Positions 1-5,839 of a stretch of DNA of 9,716 bases are shown here, one piece after another. The stretch covers positions 1 to 9,716 of the forward strand of contig SIRV01000381.1 of assembly GCA_004366195.1 (NCBI GenBank), in the 5' to 3' direction. The DNA comes from Actinomycetota bacterium (lineage in GTDB: Bacteria; Actinomycetota; UBA4738; HRBIN12). Each line of letters begins with the position of its first letter. The first letter of the stretch is position 1. Position numbers and translations under genes: made by a program. Below the pieces are notes generated by a model. The model did no database searches, was not told where the DNA came from, and saw only the letters and a list, made by a program, of their open reading frames with translations.

Positions 1-53
1 TCCGCACCGGGCGGACGATGGGGACGTGCGCGCGGGGCTGGGCGCGCCCGAGC

Positions 54-61
54 AAGGGAGG
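54..61 (+). promoter_or_regulatory. Ribosome binding site of the acetamidase/formamidase gene
   Basis: AAGGGAGG lies six bases before the ATG at 68. It decides the start: the reading frame is open to the left edge of the window, and an in-frame ATG at 26 has no comparable site in front of it. Confidence 0.8.
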
Positions 62-67
62 TTCGCC

Positions 68-1408
68 ATGGCCGTTCGCGAAGCTGCGGCTCCCGCCGTC
101 GACCACCTGGTGGTGGACCGGTACACCGATCTCGTCGGCCCGTCCAACGAGATGCTGGGGCCGGTGAAGGACGGGGGTCGGATCGAGTTCCTGACGGTGC
201 CGGGTTGCTGGGGGCCGATGATCACGCCCTCGCTCCGCAGCGGCCACGAGGTCACCCTGCCCGTCGCCGTGGAGGGAGCGAAGGCGGGGGACGCCGTGGC
301 GCTCCACGTCGAGCGGCTCGAGCAGCTCTCTCGGGCGACGACCTCGGGGACCCACACCGGCTGGGAGGGCCGATTCATCTCGGACCCCTTCGTGGCGCGG
401 ATCTGCCCGACCTGCCGCGACGCCGGACGCCACTTCCTGTACCCCGACACCTACCTCGACGGGATCGGGGAGGGCGCGGTGCGGTGCTCGACCTGCCACT
501 CGGAGGTGATCCCGTTCCACATGGTCGAGGGCTACACGATGGTCTTCGACGAGGCGAAGCAGATCGGGGTCACGGTCTCGCCGGCGCGCGCCGAGGAGCT
601 CGCGCGGAACGCCCGGGAGTGGGTCGTCCTGCAGGAGCATGCCCGCCAGCACCCGATCGTCGCCCTCGGCAAGGCCGACCTCGTCGGCGTGATGACCCGG
701 GTGCGGGTCTCGGCGGGGAACCTGGGCTCGATCCCCGCGATCGACCTGCCCTCCTCGCACAACTGCGGCGACTTCGGCGCGTTCCTGATCGGGGCCGAGC
801 ACGAGTTCGCCGTCACCGAAGAGCAGCTGGAGATGCGGACCGACGTCCACATGGACATCGACTCGGTGCGTGAGGGCTCGATCCTCATCGTCCCGGTGAA
901 GGTGGACGGCGCCGGGATCTACGCGGGCGACGTGCACGCGATGATCGGCGACGGCGAGGTCGCGGTCCACACGACCGACGTCTCGGCGCGCGTGGTCGTG
1001 CGGGTGGAGGTCATCAAGGGGCTCGAGCTCGACGGCCCGATCCTGCTGCCGCCCGTCGAAGACCTGTCGTTCTTGGCCAAGCCCTTCACGAAGGCCGAGG
1101 TGGACCGGGCGATGGCGCTCGCGATGGAGCACGGGACCAAGCTCGAGGGGCCGGTGCTGCCGATCCAGGTGCTCGGCTCGGGGCCGTTCATCAACGCGGC
1201 GGTCGACAACGGTGTCGAGCGGGCGGCGAAGCTCCTCGGGATGAGCGTGGACGAGGTGAAGAACCGGACCACGATCTCCGGCGCGGTGGAGATCGGGCGC
1301 CTGCCAGGCTTCGTCCAGATCAACCTGCTGGTGCCGCGGGACCGGCTGGAGCGCCTCGGCATCCTGCACCTCGTCGAGGCCGTCTACGGCGAGCCCGAGG
1401 GCTGGTGA
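68..1408 (+). CDS. Acetamidase/formamidase family (FmdA_AmdA) hydrolase with a CxxC-CxxC insert
   Basis: This 446-residue protein is a predicted cytoplasmic amidohydrolase of the FmdA/AmdA family, whose known members release ammonia from formamide, acetamide or other short amides. Family hallmarks seen are the G-C-W-G-P-M stretch near residue 46, S-H-N-C-G-D-F-G around 230-237, and G-D-V-H-A-M-I-G-D-G-E at 287-297, which matches the family's conserved GD.H..GDGE motif. It is longer than the roughly 400 residues usual for the family. The extra length includes two CxxC pairs (C113/C116 and C140/C143) that look like a zinc-ribbon or zinc-knuckle insert. There is no signal peptide. The ATG at 68 is chosen for its ribosome binding site. 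The stop overlaps the GTG of the next, MoaD-like gene (GTGA), so the two were probably translated together. The true substrate is not visible from sequence. An ammonia-releasing role would suit the glnR-glnA block downstream, but that is inference. Confidence 0.85.
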   Translation: MAVREAAAPAVDHLVVDRYTDLVGPSNEMLGPVKDGGRIEFLTVPGCWGPMITPSLRSGHEVTLPVAVEGAKAGDAVALHVERLEQLSRATTSGTHTGWEGRFISDPFVARICPTCRDAGRHFLYPDTYLDGIGEGAVRCSTCHSEVIPFHMVEGYTMVFDEAKQIGVTVSPARAEELARNAREWVVLQEHARQHPIVALGKADLVGVMTRVRVSAGNLGSIPAIDLPSSHNCGDFGAFLIGAEHEFAVTEEQLEMRTDVHMDIDSVREGSILIVPVKVDGAGIYAGDVHAMIGDGEVAVHTTDVSARVVVRVEVIKGLELDGPILLPPVEDLSFLAKPFTKAEVDRAMALAMEHGTKLEGPVLPIQVLGSGPFINAAVDNGVERAAKLLGMSVDEVKNRTTISGAVEIGRLPGFVQINLLVPRDRLERLGILHLVEAVYGEPEGW

Positions 1409-1630
1409 TCCGGGTCCACGTCACGCTGTAAGGGGTCGCTGGCCGAGCGCCTGCCCGGCGGGGCCGGGGAGGTCGAGGTCCCCGAGCCCCCGACCGTCGC
1501 CTCCCTCCAGGCGGCGCTCGGCCTGCCCGCGCCGTGCGTGGTGGTCGTGAACGGCCAGGCGGCGAGATCCGCCGCGCCGCTCGCCGAGGGCGACCGCGTC
1601 CAGATCTTCCCGCCGATGGCCGGCGGGTGA
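1405..1630 (+). pseudogene. Frameshifted MoaD/ThiS-like sulfur-carrier protein
   Basis: A GTG at 1405 overlaps the amidase stop and opens VIRVHVTL, then meets TAA at 1429-1431. From 1430 the next frame continues without a stop to TGA at 1628 and reads KGSLAERLPGG onward, ending in F-P-P-M-A-G-G. Removing one base (T1429) joins the two parts into a 74-residue protein of normal size for the ubiquitin-like MoaD/ThiS fold. It has the beta-strand start, V-V-V-N-G in the middle, G-D-R-V-Q-I-F before the end, and the terminal diglycine that is adenylated and thiocarboxylated in this family. No usable ATG or GTG exists upstream in the second frame. I therefore call it broken by a one-base insertion. 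A sequencing error is a real alternative, because the downstream part shows no further decay. If intact, it would carry activated sulfur for molybdopterin, thiamine or another pathway. Confidence 0.75.
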
Positions 1631-1702
1631 CGAGGATCCATGCTCACTTCGATCTCAGGAGAGGTCCGGATCAGGCCGGAGATGAGGTATTGAATCGCGG
1701 TC

Positions 1703-1732
1703 TTGAAAAAAAGATCGGATTATCGGTACCAT
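1703..1732 (+). promoter_or_regulatory. Sigma-70-type promoter of the toxin-antitoxin operon
   Basis: TTGAAA (1703-1708) and TACCAT (1727-1732) are separated by 18 bases and lie in the 109-base gap after the MoaD-like gene. The -10 hexamer ends seven bases before the GTG at 1740, which would make the transcript leaderless or nearly so. The gap is visibly richer in A and T than its surroundings and contains a run of seven A (1706-1712). A small inverted repeat, TCCGG-n6-CCGGA (1665-1680), lies just upstream and might be part of an operator, but this is weak. Confidence 0.6.
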
Positions 1733-1739
1733 TCCAGCC

Positions 1740-2000
1740 GTGGACGAGATGCTCGTACCGTTGTCCGAGGCGAAGGTGCGCTTCCACGCGCTGGTCCGGG
1801 AGCTCTCCGAGCGAGAAGTCTTGCTCCTCCGGCACGGCAAACCCGTCGGCGTGATGATCGGCTTCGCCGCATACCGGAGCCTCCTCGAGCGGCTCGAGGA
1901 GCTCGAGGACCGGCTCGCTGTGTTCGAGGCCCGCGAGGAGGGAGCGGATGCGCGGGCGGCCTGGGCCAAGGTGAAGGCCGAAGCCGGTCTCGGCACGTGA
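1740..2000 (+). CDS. Phd/YefM-family antitoxin
   Basis: This small protein is the likely antitoxin of a type II module. Proteins of this family bind and neutralise a RelE/ParE/Doc-type toxin through a flexible C-terminal part and repress their own operon through the N-terminal dimer. Seen here are the N-terminal V-P-L-S-E-A-K-x-x-F segment typical of Phd/YefM, the R-H-G-K-P-V-G-V-M-I core strand, and a long charged helix (roughly residues 45-75). The length of 86 residues is normal. Two starts are possible. The GTG at 1740 is preferred because a promoter hexamer ends seven bases upstream, which suits leaderless translation. The ATG at 1749 is three codons downstream; neither start has a clear ribosome binding site. 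One base separates its stop from the toxin ATG, so the two form a tight operon. Confidence 0.85.
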   Translation: MDEMLVPLSEAKVRFHALVRELSEREVLLLRHGKPVGVMIGFAAYRSLLERLEELEDRLAVFEAREEGADARAAWAKVKAEAGLGT

Positions 2001-2001
2001 G

Positions 2002-2265
2002 ATGGCCTACGAGGTCGAACTCTCCTCGCGCGCGGCACGCGAGTTCCTGAAGCTGCCGAAGACGGCACAGCAGCGGCTCGCGCCGAGGATCGACGGACTC
2101 GCGGAGGACCCTCGCCCTGCCGGAGCGGAGAAGCTCGTCGGGCTGGATGCCTTGCGTATCCGGGTCGGGGAGTATCGCATCGTCTACTTCGTGGACGACG
2201 CGGCGCGTGTCGTGACCGTCGCCCGCATCGGGCATCGCCGGGAGGTGTATCGGGGCCGACCGTGA
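2002..2265 (+). CDS. RelE/ParE-family toxin
   Basis: This 87-residue protein follows the antitoxin with a one-base gap and has the size and layout of the RelE/ParE superfamily. It shows an N-terminal strand (YEVELSSRA), a helical hairpin with K-L-P-K around residues 17-20, K-L-V-G-L-D-A-L-R-I-R at 44-54, G-E-Y-R-I-V-Y at 56-62, and a C-terminal V-A-R-I-G-H-R-R-E-V-Y strand. R59, R75, H78, R79, R80 and Y83 are candidates for the basic and aromatic residues that RelE-type members use to cut mRNA in the ribosome. ParE-type members instead act on gyrase, and the sequence alone does not settle which applies. The pattern is closer to RelE/YoeB-like mRNA interferases. The gene faces the THEP1 NTPase tail-to-tail across 59 bases with no clear terminator. 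Such modules are commonly mobile. Confidence 0.87.
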   Translation: MAYEVELSSRAAREFLKLPKTAQQRLAPRIDGLAEDPRPAGAEKLVGLDALRIRVGEYRIVYFVDDAARVVTVARIGHRREVYRGRP

Positions 2266-2324
2266 CGGCGGGTGTCGCGGTCGACGCAGGAGGTTGCGCC
2301 GGCCGAGCCGAGCGGTCGAGGTTG

Positions 2325-2858
2325 CTACAGAGGTCCCCGCAGCAGACCGATCAGGCGGGCGACGAGGCGCTCGGGGAGCTGCCCCCGGTTGGCCTCGGTG
2401 ACGTGGACCACCTCCACACCGGGGTGCCGCAGGAGCTCGTCGACGAGGGGGTCGGCCCCCGCCCTGGCGGTGGCGACGATGGTCGGCCCCTCGGGGGCGA
2501 ACAGGCGTGGGAGGACCGCGCGGAAGCGGGAGGAGGCGAGCTCCATCCTCCCGATCTCGTCGACGACGAGGACCTCGGCCGGCCGCTCCAGCGCCGGCAG
2601 GGCGACCGCCTCGAAGGCGGCGAGATCCACCCCGTACCGGCCGACCCGCGGGGGTCCGGGGAGCCCGACGTGCGCGAGGACCGCTCGCCCGCCGGCCAGG
2701 TCCTCGGCCTCGAACCCGACCCGGCGGCCGCCCTCCCGCAGCTCCCGCGTGACGAACCCGCCGACCTCGACCCCGCGGGCCCGGAGCTCCGCGACGAGCC
2801 GCAGCGCGACCGTCGTCTTCCCCACAGCGGGGCGTCCCTCGAGCACGATCCGCGCCAC
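2325..2858 (-). CDS. THEP1-type nucleoside-triphosphatase (P-loop NTPase)
   Basis: This 177-residue P-loop protein resembles the THEP1 family, small NTPases that hydrolyse ATP, GTP and other NTPs and whose biological role is not established. The P-loop is G-R-P-A-V-G-K-T-T at residues 8-16. F-V-T-R-E-L-R-E-G-G-R-R-V-G-F around 35-49 is the typical second block of the family. Y-G-V-D-L-A-A-F-E at 75-83 and the Walker B strand V-L-V-V-D-E-I-G-R-M-E at 96-106 also match. The family usually has Gly where A11 stands. I chose the GTG at 2858 because it begins the first beta strand just before the P-loop. The ribosome binding site is weak (AGGA, nine bases away). It lies 38 bases downstream of glnA on the same strand, so it is probably co-transcribed with it. 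Confidence 0.82.
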   Translation of the reverse strand: MARIVLEGRPAVGKTTVALRLVAELRARGVEVGGFVTRELREGGRRVGFEAEDLAGGRAVLAHVGLPGPPRVGRYGVDLAAFEAVALPALERPAEVLVVDEIGRMELASSRFRAVLPRLFAPEGPTIVATARAGADPLVDELLRHPGVEVVHVTEANRGQLPERLVARLIGLLRGPL

Positions 2859-2896
2859 GACCCCATCCTGGCAGCCGCGGTGCGGATCGGTGTCGC

Positions 2897-4327
2897 TCAG
2901 ATGTCGAAGTACAGGTAGAACTCGTACGGGTGCGGACGCAGGCGGACCTGGTCGAGCTCGTGACGCCGCTTGTACTCGAGCCAGGTGTCGATCACGTCCT
3001 GGGTGAACACCCCGCCCTCGAGCAGCCACTGGTGGTCGGCCTCGAGCGCGTCGAGGACCTCCTCGAGCGAGCCGGGCACCTGCTTGACCTGGGCCTTCTC
3101 CTCGGGCGGCAGGTCGTAGAGGTCCTTGTCGATGGGCTCCGGCGGCTCGATCTTGTTCTTGATGCCGTCCAGGCCGGCCATGAGCATCGCCGCGAACGCC
3201 AGGTACGGGTTGCAGGAGGGGTCCGGCGTGCGGAACTCCAGGCGCTTGGCGGCCGGGGTCTTGTAGTAGAGCGGGATCCGCACGCAGGCCGAGCGGTTGC
3301 GCTGCGAGTAGACCAGGTTGATCGGCGCCTCGTACCCCGGCACGAGCCGGCGGAAGGAGTTCGTGGTGGGGTTGGTGAACGCGAGCAGCGCCGGGGCGTG
3401 GGCGAGGAGCCCGCCGATGTACCAGCGGGCGGTGTCGCTGATCCCCGCGTACCCCACCTCGTCCCAGAACAGGTTCTCGCCGTCGCGCCACAGGCTCTGG
3501 TGCGTGTGCATGCCGGAGCCGTTGTCCATGAAGATCGGCTTGGGCATGAAGGTGACGGTCTTGCCGGCCCGCCAGGCCGTGCTCTTGACGACGTACTTGT
3601 ACTTCATGACGTTGTCGGCGGTCGCGAGCAGCGTGCCGTAGCGCATGTCGATCTCGGCCTGGCCGGCGGTGCCGACCTCGTGGTGGTGCACCTCGACCTG
3701 GATCCCGACCCGCTGGAGGTTGAGGACCATCTCGCTCCGCAGGTCCTGGTAGTGGTCCATCGGCGGGATCGGGAAGTAGCCCTCCTTGTACCGCGGCTTG
3801 TAGCCGCGGTTGGGCTCGCCGGTGAGCTCGCGCTCGCGGCCGGAGTTCCACACGCCCTCCACGGCGTCGAGGTGGTAGTAGCCCTCGTACTGGTTCTGGT
3901 CGAAGCGGACCCCGTCGAAGATGTAGAACTCGCACTCCGGTCCCCAGTACGAGGTGTCGGCGATCCCCGTCTGCCGCAGGTACAGCTCGGCCTTGCGGGC
4001 GATGTAGCGCGGGTCGCGCGAGTACATCTCGCCGGTGATCGGGTCCTTCACGAAGCAGTGCAGGACCAGCGTCCGGTGCTCGGTGAAGGGATCCAGGAAC
4101 GCGGTGCTCGCGTCGGGCACGAGGAGCATGTCCGACTCCTGGATCTCCTGGAACCCACGGATCGAGGACCCGTCGAACCCCAGCCCATCCTCGAAGCTCG
4201 CCTCGGTGAGCTCGGCGACGGGGATCGAGAAGTGCTGCATGAGCCCCGGCAGGTCCGAGAACCGGAGGTCGACGATCTCGACCCCCTCGGCCTTCGCCAT
4301 GGAAAGGACGTCCCTCGGCGTGGTCAC
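2897..4327 (-). CDS. glnA: Glutamine synthetase type I (GSI-beta)
   Basis: This 476-residue enzyme makes glutamine from glutamate, ammonia and ATP and is the main entry of ammonia into metabolism. All key blocks are visible: D-G-S-S at 52-55, the metal ligands in G-P-E-C-E-F-Y (E131, E133), H-H-H-E-V-G at 214-219, G-Q-A-E (E225), G-M-H-T-H-Q-S at 272-278, the ammonia/glutamate flap [17 protein letters not shown] at 319-335, and E-F-R-T-P-D at 364-369. The C-terminal [10 protein letters not shown] (401-410) carries the tyrosine (Y404) that GlnE adenylylates in the GSI-beta class, and the end [13 protein letters not shown] is typical of actinobacterial GlnA. Length is normal. The GTG at 4327 is chosen over an upstream ATG (4384) because AGGGGGAGG lies four bases before it and the family N-terminus begins there. 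A GlnR-box-like array lies upstream. Confidence 0.97.
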   Translation of the reverse strand: MTTPRDVLSMAKAEGVEIVDLRFSDLPGLMQHFSIPVAELTEASFEDGLGFDGSSIRGFQEIQESDMLLVPDASTAFLDPFTEHRTLVLHCFVKDPITGEMYSRDPRYIARKAELYLRQTGIADTSYWGPECEFYIFDGVRFDQNQYEGYYHLDAVEGVWNSGRERELTGEPNRGYKPRYKEGYFPIPPMDHYQDLRSEMVLNLQRVGIQVEVHHHEVGTAGQAEIDMRYGTLLATADNVMKYKYVVKSTAWRAGKTVTFMPKPIFMDNGSGMHTHQSLWRDGENLFWDEVGYAGISDTARWYIGGLLAHAPALLAFTNPTTNSFRRLVPGYEAPINLVYSQRNRSACVRIPLYYKTPAAKRLEFRTPDPSCNPYLAFAAMLMAGLDGIKNKIEPPEPIDKDLYDLPPEEKAQVKQVPGSLEEVLDALEADHQWLLEGGVFTQDVIDTWLEYKRRHELDQVRLRPHPYEFYLYFDI

Positions 4328-4331
4328 GGTG

Positions 4332-4340
4332 CCTCCCCCT
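4332..4340 (-). promoter_or_regulatory. Ribosome binding site of glnA
   Basis: On the minus strand AGGGGGAGG stands four bases before the GTG at 4327. It fixes this GTG as the glnA start rather than the in-frame ATG at 4384, which would also place the first codons inside the promoter region. Confidence 0.8.
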
Positions 4341-4360
4341 TCCGTGCGTCCGACGGGACG

Positions 4361-4366
4361 AGGGTA
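4361..4366 (-). promoter_or_regulatory. Candidate -10 element of glnA
   Basis: TACCCT on the minus strand fits the TANNNT pattern common in actinobacterial promoters. It would start transcription near 4354, giving a leader of about 27 bases that contains the ribosome binding site. No good -35 hexamer is visible, which would suit a promoter that needs an activator bound just upstream. This is a pattern match only. Confidence 0.4.
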
Positions 4367-4387
4367 GGCGCGTCGGATCGCCACCGG

Positions 4388-4425
4388 GTTTCCGGCGCGT
4401 TAATTCCCGGTTACGGAAGCCGTTC
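4388..4425 (-). promoter_or_regulatory. GlnR-box-like operator upstream of glnA
   Basis: Read on the minus strand, four pentamers occur with exact six-base spacers: GAACG-n6-GTAAC-n6-TTAAC-n6-GAAAC. The described actinobacterial GlnR box is GTnAC-n6-GAAAC-n6-GTnAC-n6-GAAAC. The last pentamer matches fully, the second and third match four of five positions, and the first is poor. It fits wholly inside the 102-base gap between the lipoprotein gene and glnA and lies just upstream of a candidate -10 element. The regulator itself is encoded about 700 bases away (5104-5772). Confidence 0.6.
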
Positions 4426-4429
4426 CCGG

Positions 4430-5014
4430 CTACGTCCGCTCGAAGGAGCCGATGATGGCCTCGGCATCGGGCCGGAAGCGGTCGAACTCGTCCGCCCCGG
4501 TGTAGGTGATGACGAACACCGTCCGCCCGTCCACCACGGCGACCTGGAGCAGGTGCATCTGCTCCTCGGCCTGTGGGAAGCGGGCGAGGTACTCGATGGA
4601 GGCGGCGGGCAGGCCGCCGACGGTGAGCTCCTCCGCCGCGATCCGCTCGACGTCCTCGAGCTGCGGCTCGAGCTGCGCCCAGGCGATGTCCATGTACTCG
4701 GTGGGCGTGAGATCCATGGGGAGCTCCTCGATCGTGACGTTCACGTTCTCGGCGAACGCGTCGAGCGCCCCCTCGACCGGGTAGAGCTGCGCCACGGCGC
4801 CGGCGGCGGGGTCGGCGAGCTCCCATCCCCCCGGCTGGTCGAAGGCGAAGCCGTACTCCGCGTTCTCGTAGCGCTCCGCCGCCGCGGCGGTCGGTGAGCT
4901 CGAGCTCGCGCCGGTCGTGGCCGTCGGGCGCTCGCCCCGTCCGTCCGTCGCCCCGCCGCACGCGGGGAGCGCGAGGGCCAGCGCGACGATCATCCATGCG
5001 TGCGATCTGCGCAT
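4430..5014 (-). CDS. Predicted lipoprotein, possibly PsbP/DcrB-like
   Basis: This 194-residue protein starts with M-R-R-S-H-A-W-M-I-V-A-L-A-L-A-L-P-A-C-G, a classic lipoprotein signal with lipobox L-P-A-C. The cysteine at 19 would be lipidated and would anchor the protein outside the membrane. A Ser/Thr/Ala-rich linker (about residues 20-48) leads to one alpha/beta domain. That domain begins Y-E-N-A-E-Y-G-F-A-F-D-Q-P-G-G-W-E and ends with V-F-V-I-T-Y-T-G and a final helix with I-I-G-S-F-E. This layout resembles the PsbP/DcrB-like fold of many small secreted lipoproteins; I do not recognise a specific family or ligand. The ATG at 5014 has AAGGAGG four bases upstream. It lies between glnR and glnA on the same strand, 89 bases after glnR and 102 before glnA. 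The position hints at a nitrogen-related role, without proof. Confidence 0.8.
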   Translation of the reverse strand: MRRSHAWMIVALALALPACGGATDGRGERPTATTGASSSSPTAAAAERYENAEYGFAFDQPGGWELADPAAGAVAQLYPVEGALDAFAENVNVTIEELPMDLTPTEYMDIAWAQLEPQLEDVERIAAEELTVGGLPAASIEYLARFPQAEEQMHLLQVAVVDGRTVFVITYTGADEFDRFRPDAEAIIGSFERT

Positions 5015-5080
5015 CGTTCCTCCTTGTCCCTCACCGGACCCCGCGCGGGCCCGGCGGCGGTCGTACCTGGGGCTTCGGCC

Positions 5081-5095
5081 GGCCGAGCGTCGGCC
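5081..5095 (-). other. Short perfect hairpin after glnR
   Basis: GGCCGA-CGC-TCGGCC on the minus strand makes a six-base-pair stem with a three-base loop, nine bases after the glnR stop. No run of T follows, so it is not a standard intrinsic terminator. It may slow transcription, protect the glnR mRNA end, or be chance in GC-rich DNA. Confidence 0.35.
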
Positions 5096-5103
5096 TGAAC
5101 GGG

Positions 5104-5772
5104 TCACGGCTGTCGCTCGGCGCTCGCGCGGTAGCCGACGCCGCGGACGGTCTGGATCAGGTGCTCGTGCTCGGGGCCGAGCTTGGCGCGCAGGCGCCGG
5201 ACGTGGACATCGACCGTCCTGGTGCCGCCGTAGAAGTCGAAGCCCCAGACCTCCCGGAGCAGCGCCGGGCGGGTGAAGACGCGTCCGGGCCGTTCGGCGA
5301 GGTAGCGGAGCAGCTCGAACTCCTTGTACGTGAGGTCGAGCGACCGTCCGGCCACCGTGGCGGTGTAGGCGACGGGGTCGACGACGAGGGGGCCCAGACG
5401 GACCACGCCCTCCTCGGTCCGGCCGAGGCGGCGACGGAGCATCGCGAGACGCACCCGGATCTCGGCCTCCGAGGCTCCCGGGAACAGGAGCTCGTCGGCC
5501 AGGGCCTCCCAGGGGAGGCGGTCGAGGTCGCGGCGCTCGACGACCACGACGAGGGGAACGCCGGCGTCGCGCTCGCGTAGGGCGCGCAGGACGGCGTGGG
5601 CCTGCCCCGGGTTCTCGGCGGCGTCGACGAGCAGGACCTCGGGGCGAAGGGCGAGCACGTCGGGCACGGCCGCGACCGAGAGCTCCTCGACCTTGAGGTC
5701 GAGCAGGAGCCCGGGCAGGGCGGGGAGCACCTCGTCCGGCCGCCGGTCGGCGAGCAGCACGTGCAGACCCAT
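5104..5772 (-). CDS. glnR: GlnR-type orphan response regulator of nitrogen metabolism
   Basis: This 222-residue OmpR/PhoB-family protein has a receiver-like domain (about 1-115) and a winged-helix DNA-binding domain (about 122-220). The latter contains L-D-L-T-Y-K-E-F-E-L-L-R-Y-L, R-P-G-R-V-F-T-R and L-L-R-E-V-W-G-F-D-F-Y-G-G-T-R-T-V-D-V-H, then V-R-R-L-R-A-K-L-G and T-V-R-G-V-G-Y-R. From memory this follows Streptomyces GlnR almost word for word, including E-V-L-P-A-L near the N-terminus. The receiver keeps an aspartate at 50 but lacks the usual K-P near its end (F-P-G instead) and the paired N-terminal acidic residues. This agrees with GlnR working as a dimer without phosphorylation by a partner kinase. 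GlnR is known to control glnA and other ammonium-assimilation genes. The ATG at 5772 has no ribosome binding site, but a GGTAGCCT element lies eight bases upstream, which suggests a leaderless transcript. Confidence 0.88.
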   Translation of the reverse strand: MGLHVLLADRRPDEVLPALPGLLLDLKVEELSVAAVPDVLALRPEVLLVDAAENPGQAHAVLRALRERDAGVPLVVVVERRDLDRLPWEALADELLFPGASEAEIRVRLAMLRRRLGRTEEGVVRLGPLVVDPVAYTATVAGRSLDLTYKEFELLRYLAERPGRVFTRPALLREVWGFDFYGGTRTVDVHVRRLRAKLGPEHEHLIQTVRGVGYRASAERQP

Positions 5773-5780
5773 GGAACCCC

Positions 5781-5813
5781 AGGCTACCCCGTCGGCATCC
5801 CGGACGGTAGCCT
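5781..5813. promoter_or_regulatory. Divergent glnR/moaD promoter with an 8-bp inverted repeat
   Basis: AGGCTACC (5781-5788) and GGTAGCCT (5806-5813) form a perfect inverted repeat with a 17-base spacer in the 67-base gap between glnR and the MoaD-like gene. Each arm holds TAGCCT, a TANNNT-type -10, in the correct orientation for one gene. On the minus strand it stands eight bases before the glnR ATG. On the plus strand it lies 26 bases before the moaD ATG. Each promoter's -35 zone would fall on the other's -10. It could instead, or as well, be an operator. Confidence 0.5.
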
Positions 5814-5828
5814 TGATCGGCGATGGGC

Positions 5829-5833
5829 AGGAG
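5829..5833 (+). promoter_or_regulatory. Ribosome binding site of the MoaD-like gene
   Basis: AGGAG lies six bases before the ATG at 5840. It selects this ATG, which also begins the first beta strand of the MoaD fold. Confidence 0.7.
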
Positions 5834-5839
5834 CGCGCG

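Noticed and set aside
26..67. Upstream ATG extending the amidase by 14 residues
   Set aside because: It has no ribosome binding site, whereas the ATG at 68 has a near-perfect one at a good distance.
1426..1435. Programmed +1 frameshift in the MoaD-like gene at CTG TAA G
   Set aside because: The geometry resembles the RF2 site, but CTG slipping to TGT would pair badly and no stimulatory Shine-Dalgarno is evident. A mutation or sequencing error is simpler.
1640..1693. Seventeen-codon ORF MLTSISGEVRIRPEMRY in the gap before the antitoxin
   Set aside because: It has no good ribosome binding site, no recognisable similarity and a length expected by chance.
2277..2319. Direct repeat GCGGTCGA (2277-2284 and 2312-2319) between the toxin and NTPase genes as an attachment site
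   Set aside because: Eight bases in GC-rich DNA with no integrase nearby is not enough to call an attachment site or transposon footprint.
2930..4897. Long plus-strand open frame (655 codons) opposite glnA and the lipoprotein gene
   Set aside because: It is the antisense shadow of high-GC coding sequence. Its composition is D/V/R/E-rich and repetitive, it shows no known domain, and the opposite strand encodes unmistakable glutamine synthetase.
2325..4997. Minus-strand open frame of 890 codons apparently fusing other material to the NTPase
   Set aside because: Only the last 177 codons resemble a protein family. The rest is out of frame with glnA and the lipoprotein gene. The NTPase starts at the GTG at 2858.
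5081..5095. Intrinsic terminator after glnR
   Set aside because: The hairpin is perfect but short and has no following T-run, so it is listed only as a hairpin.
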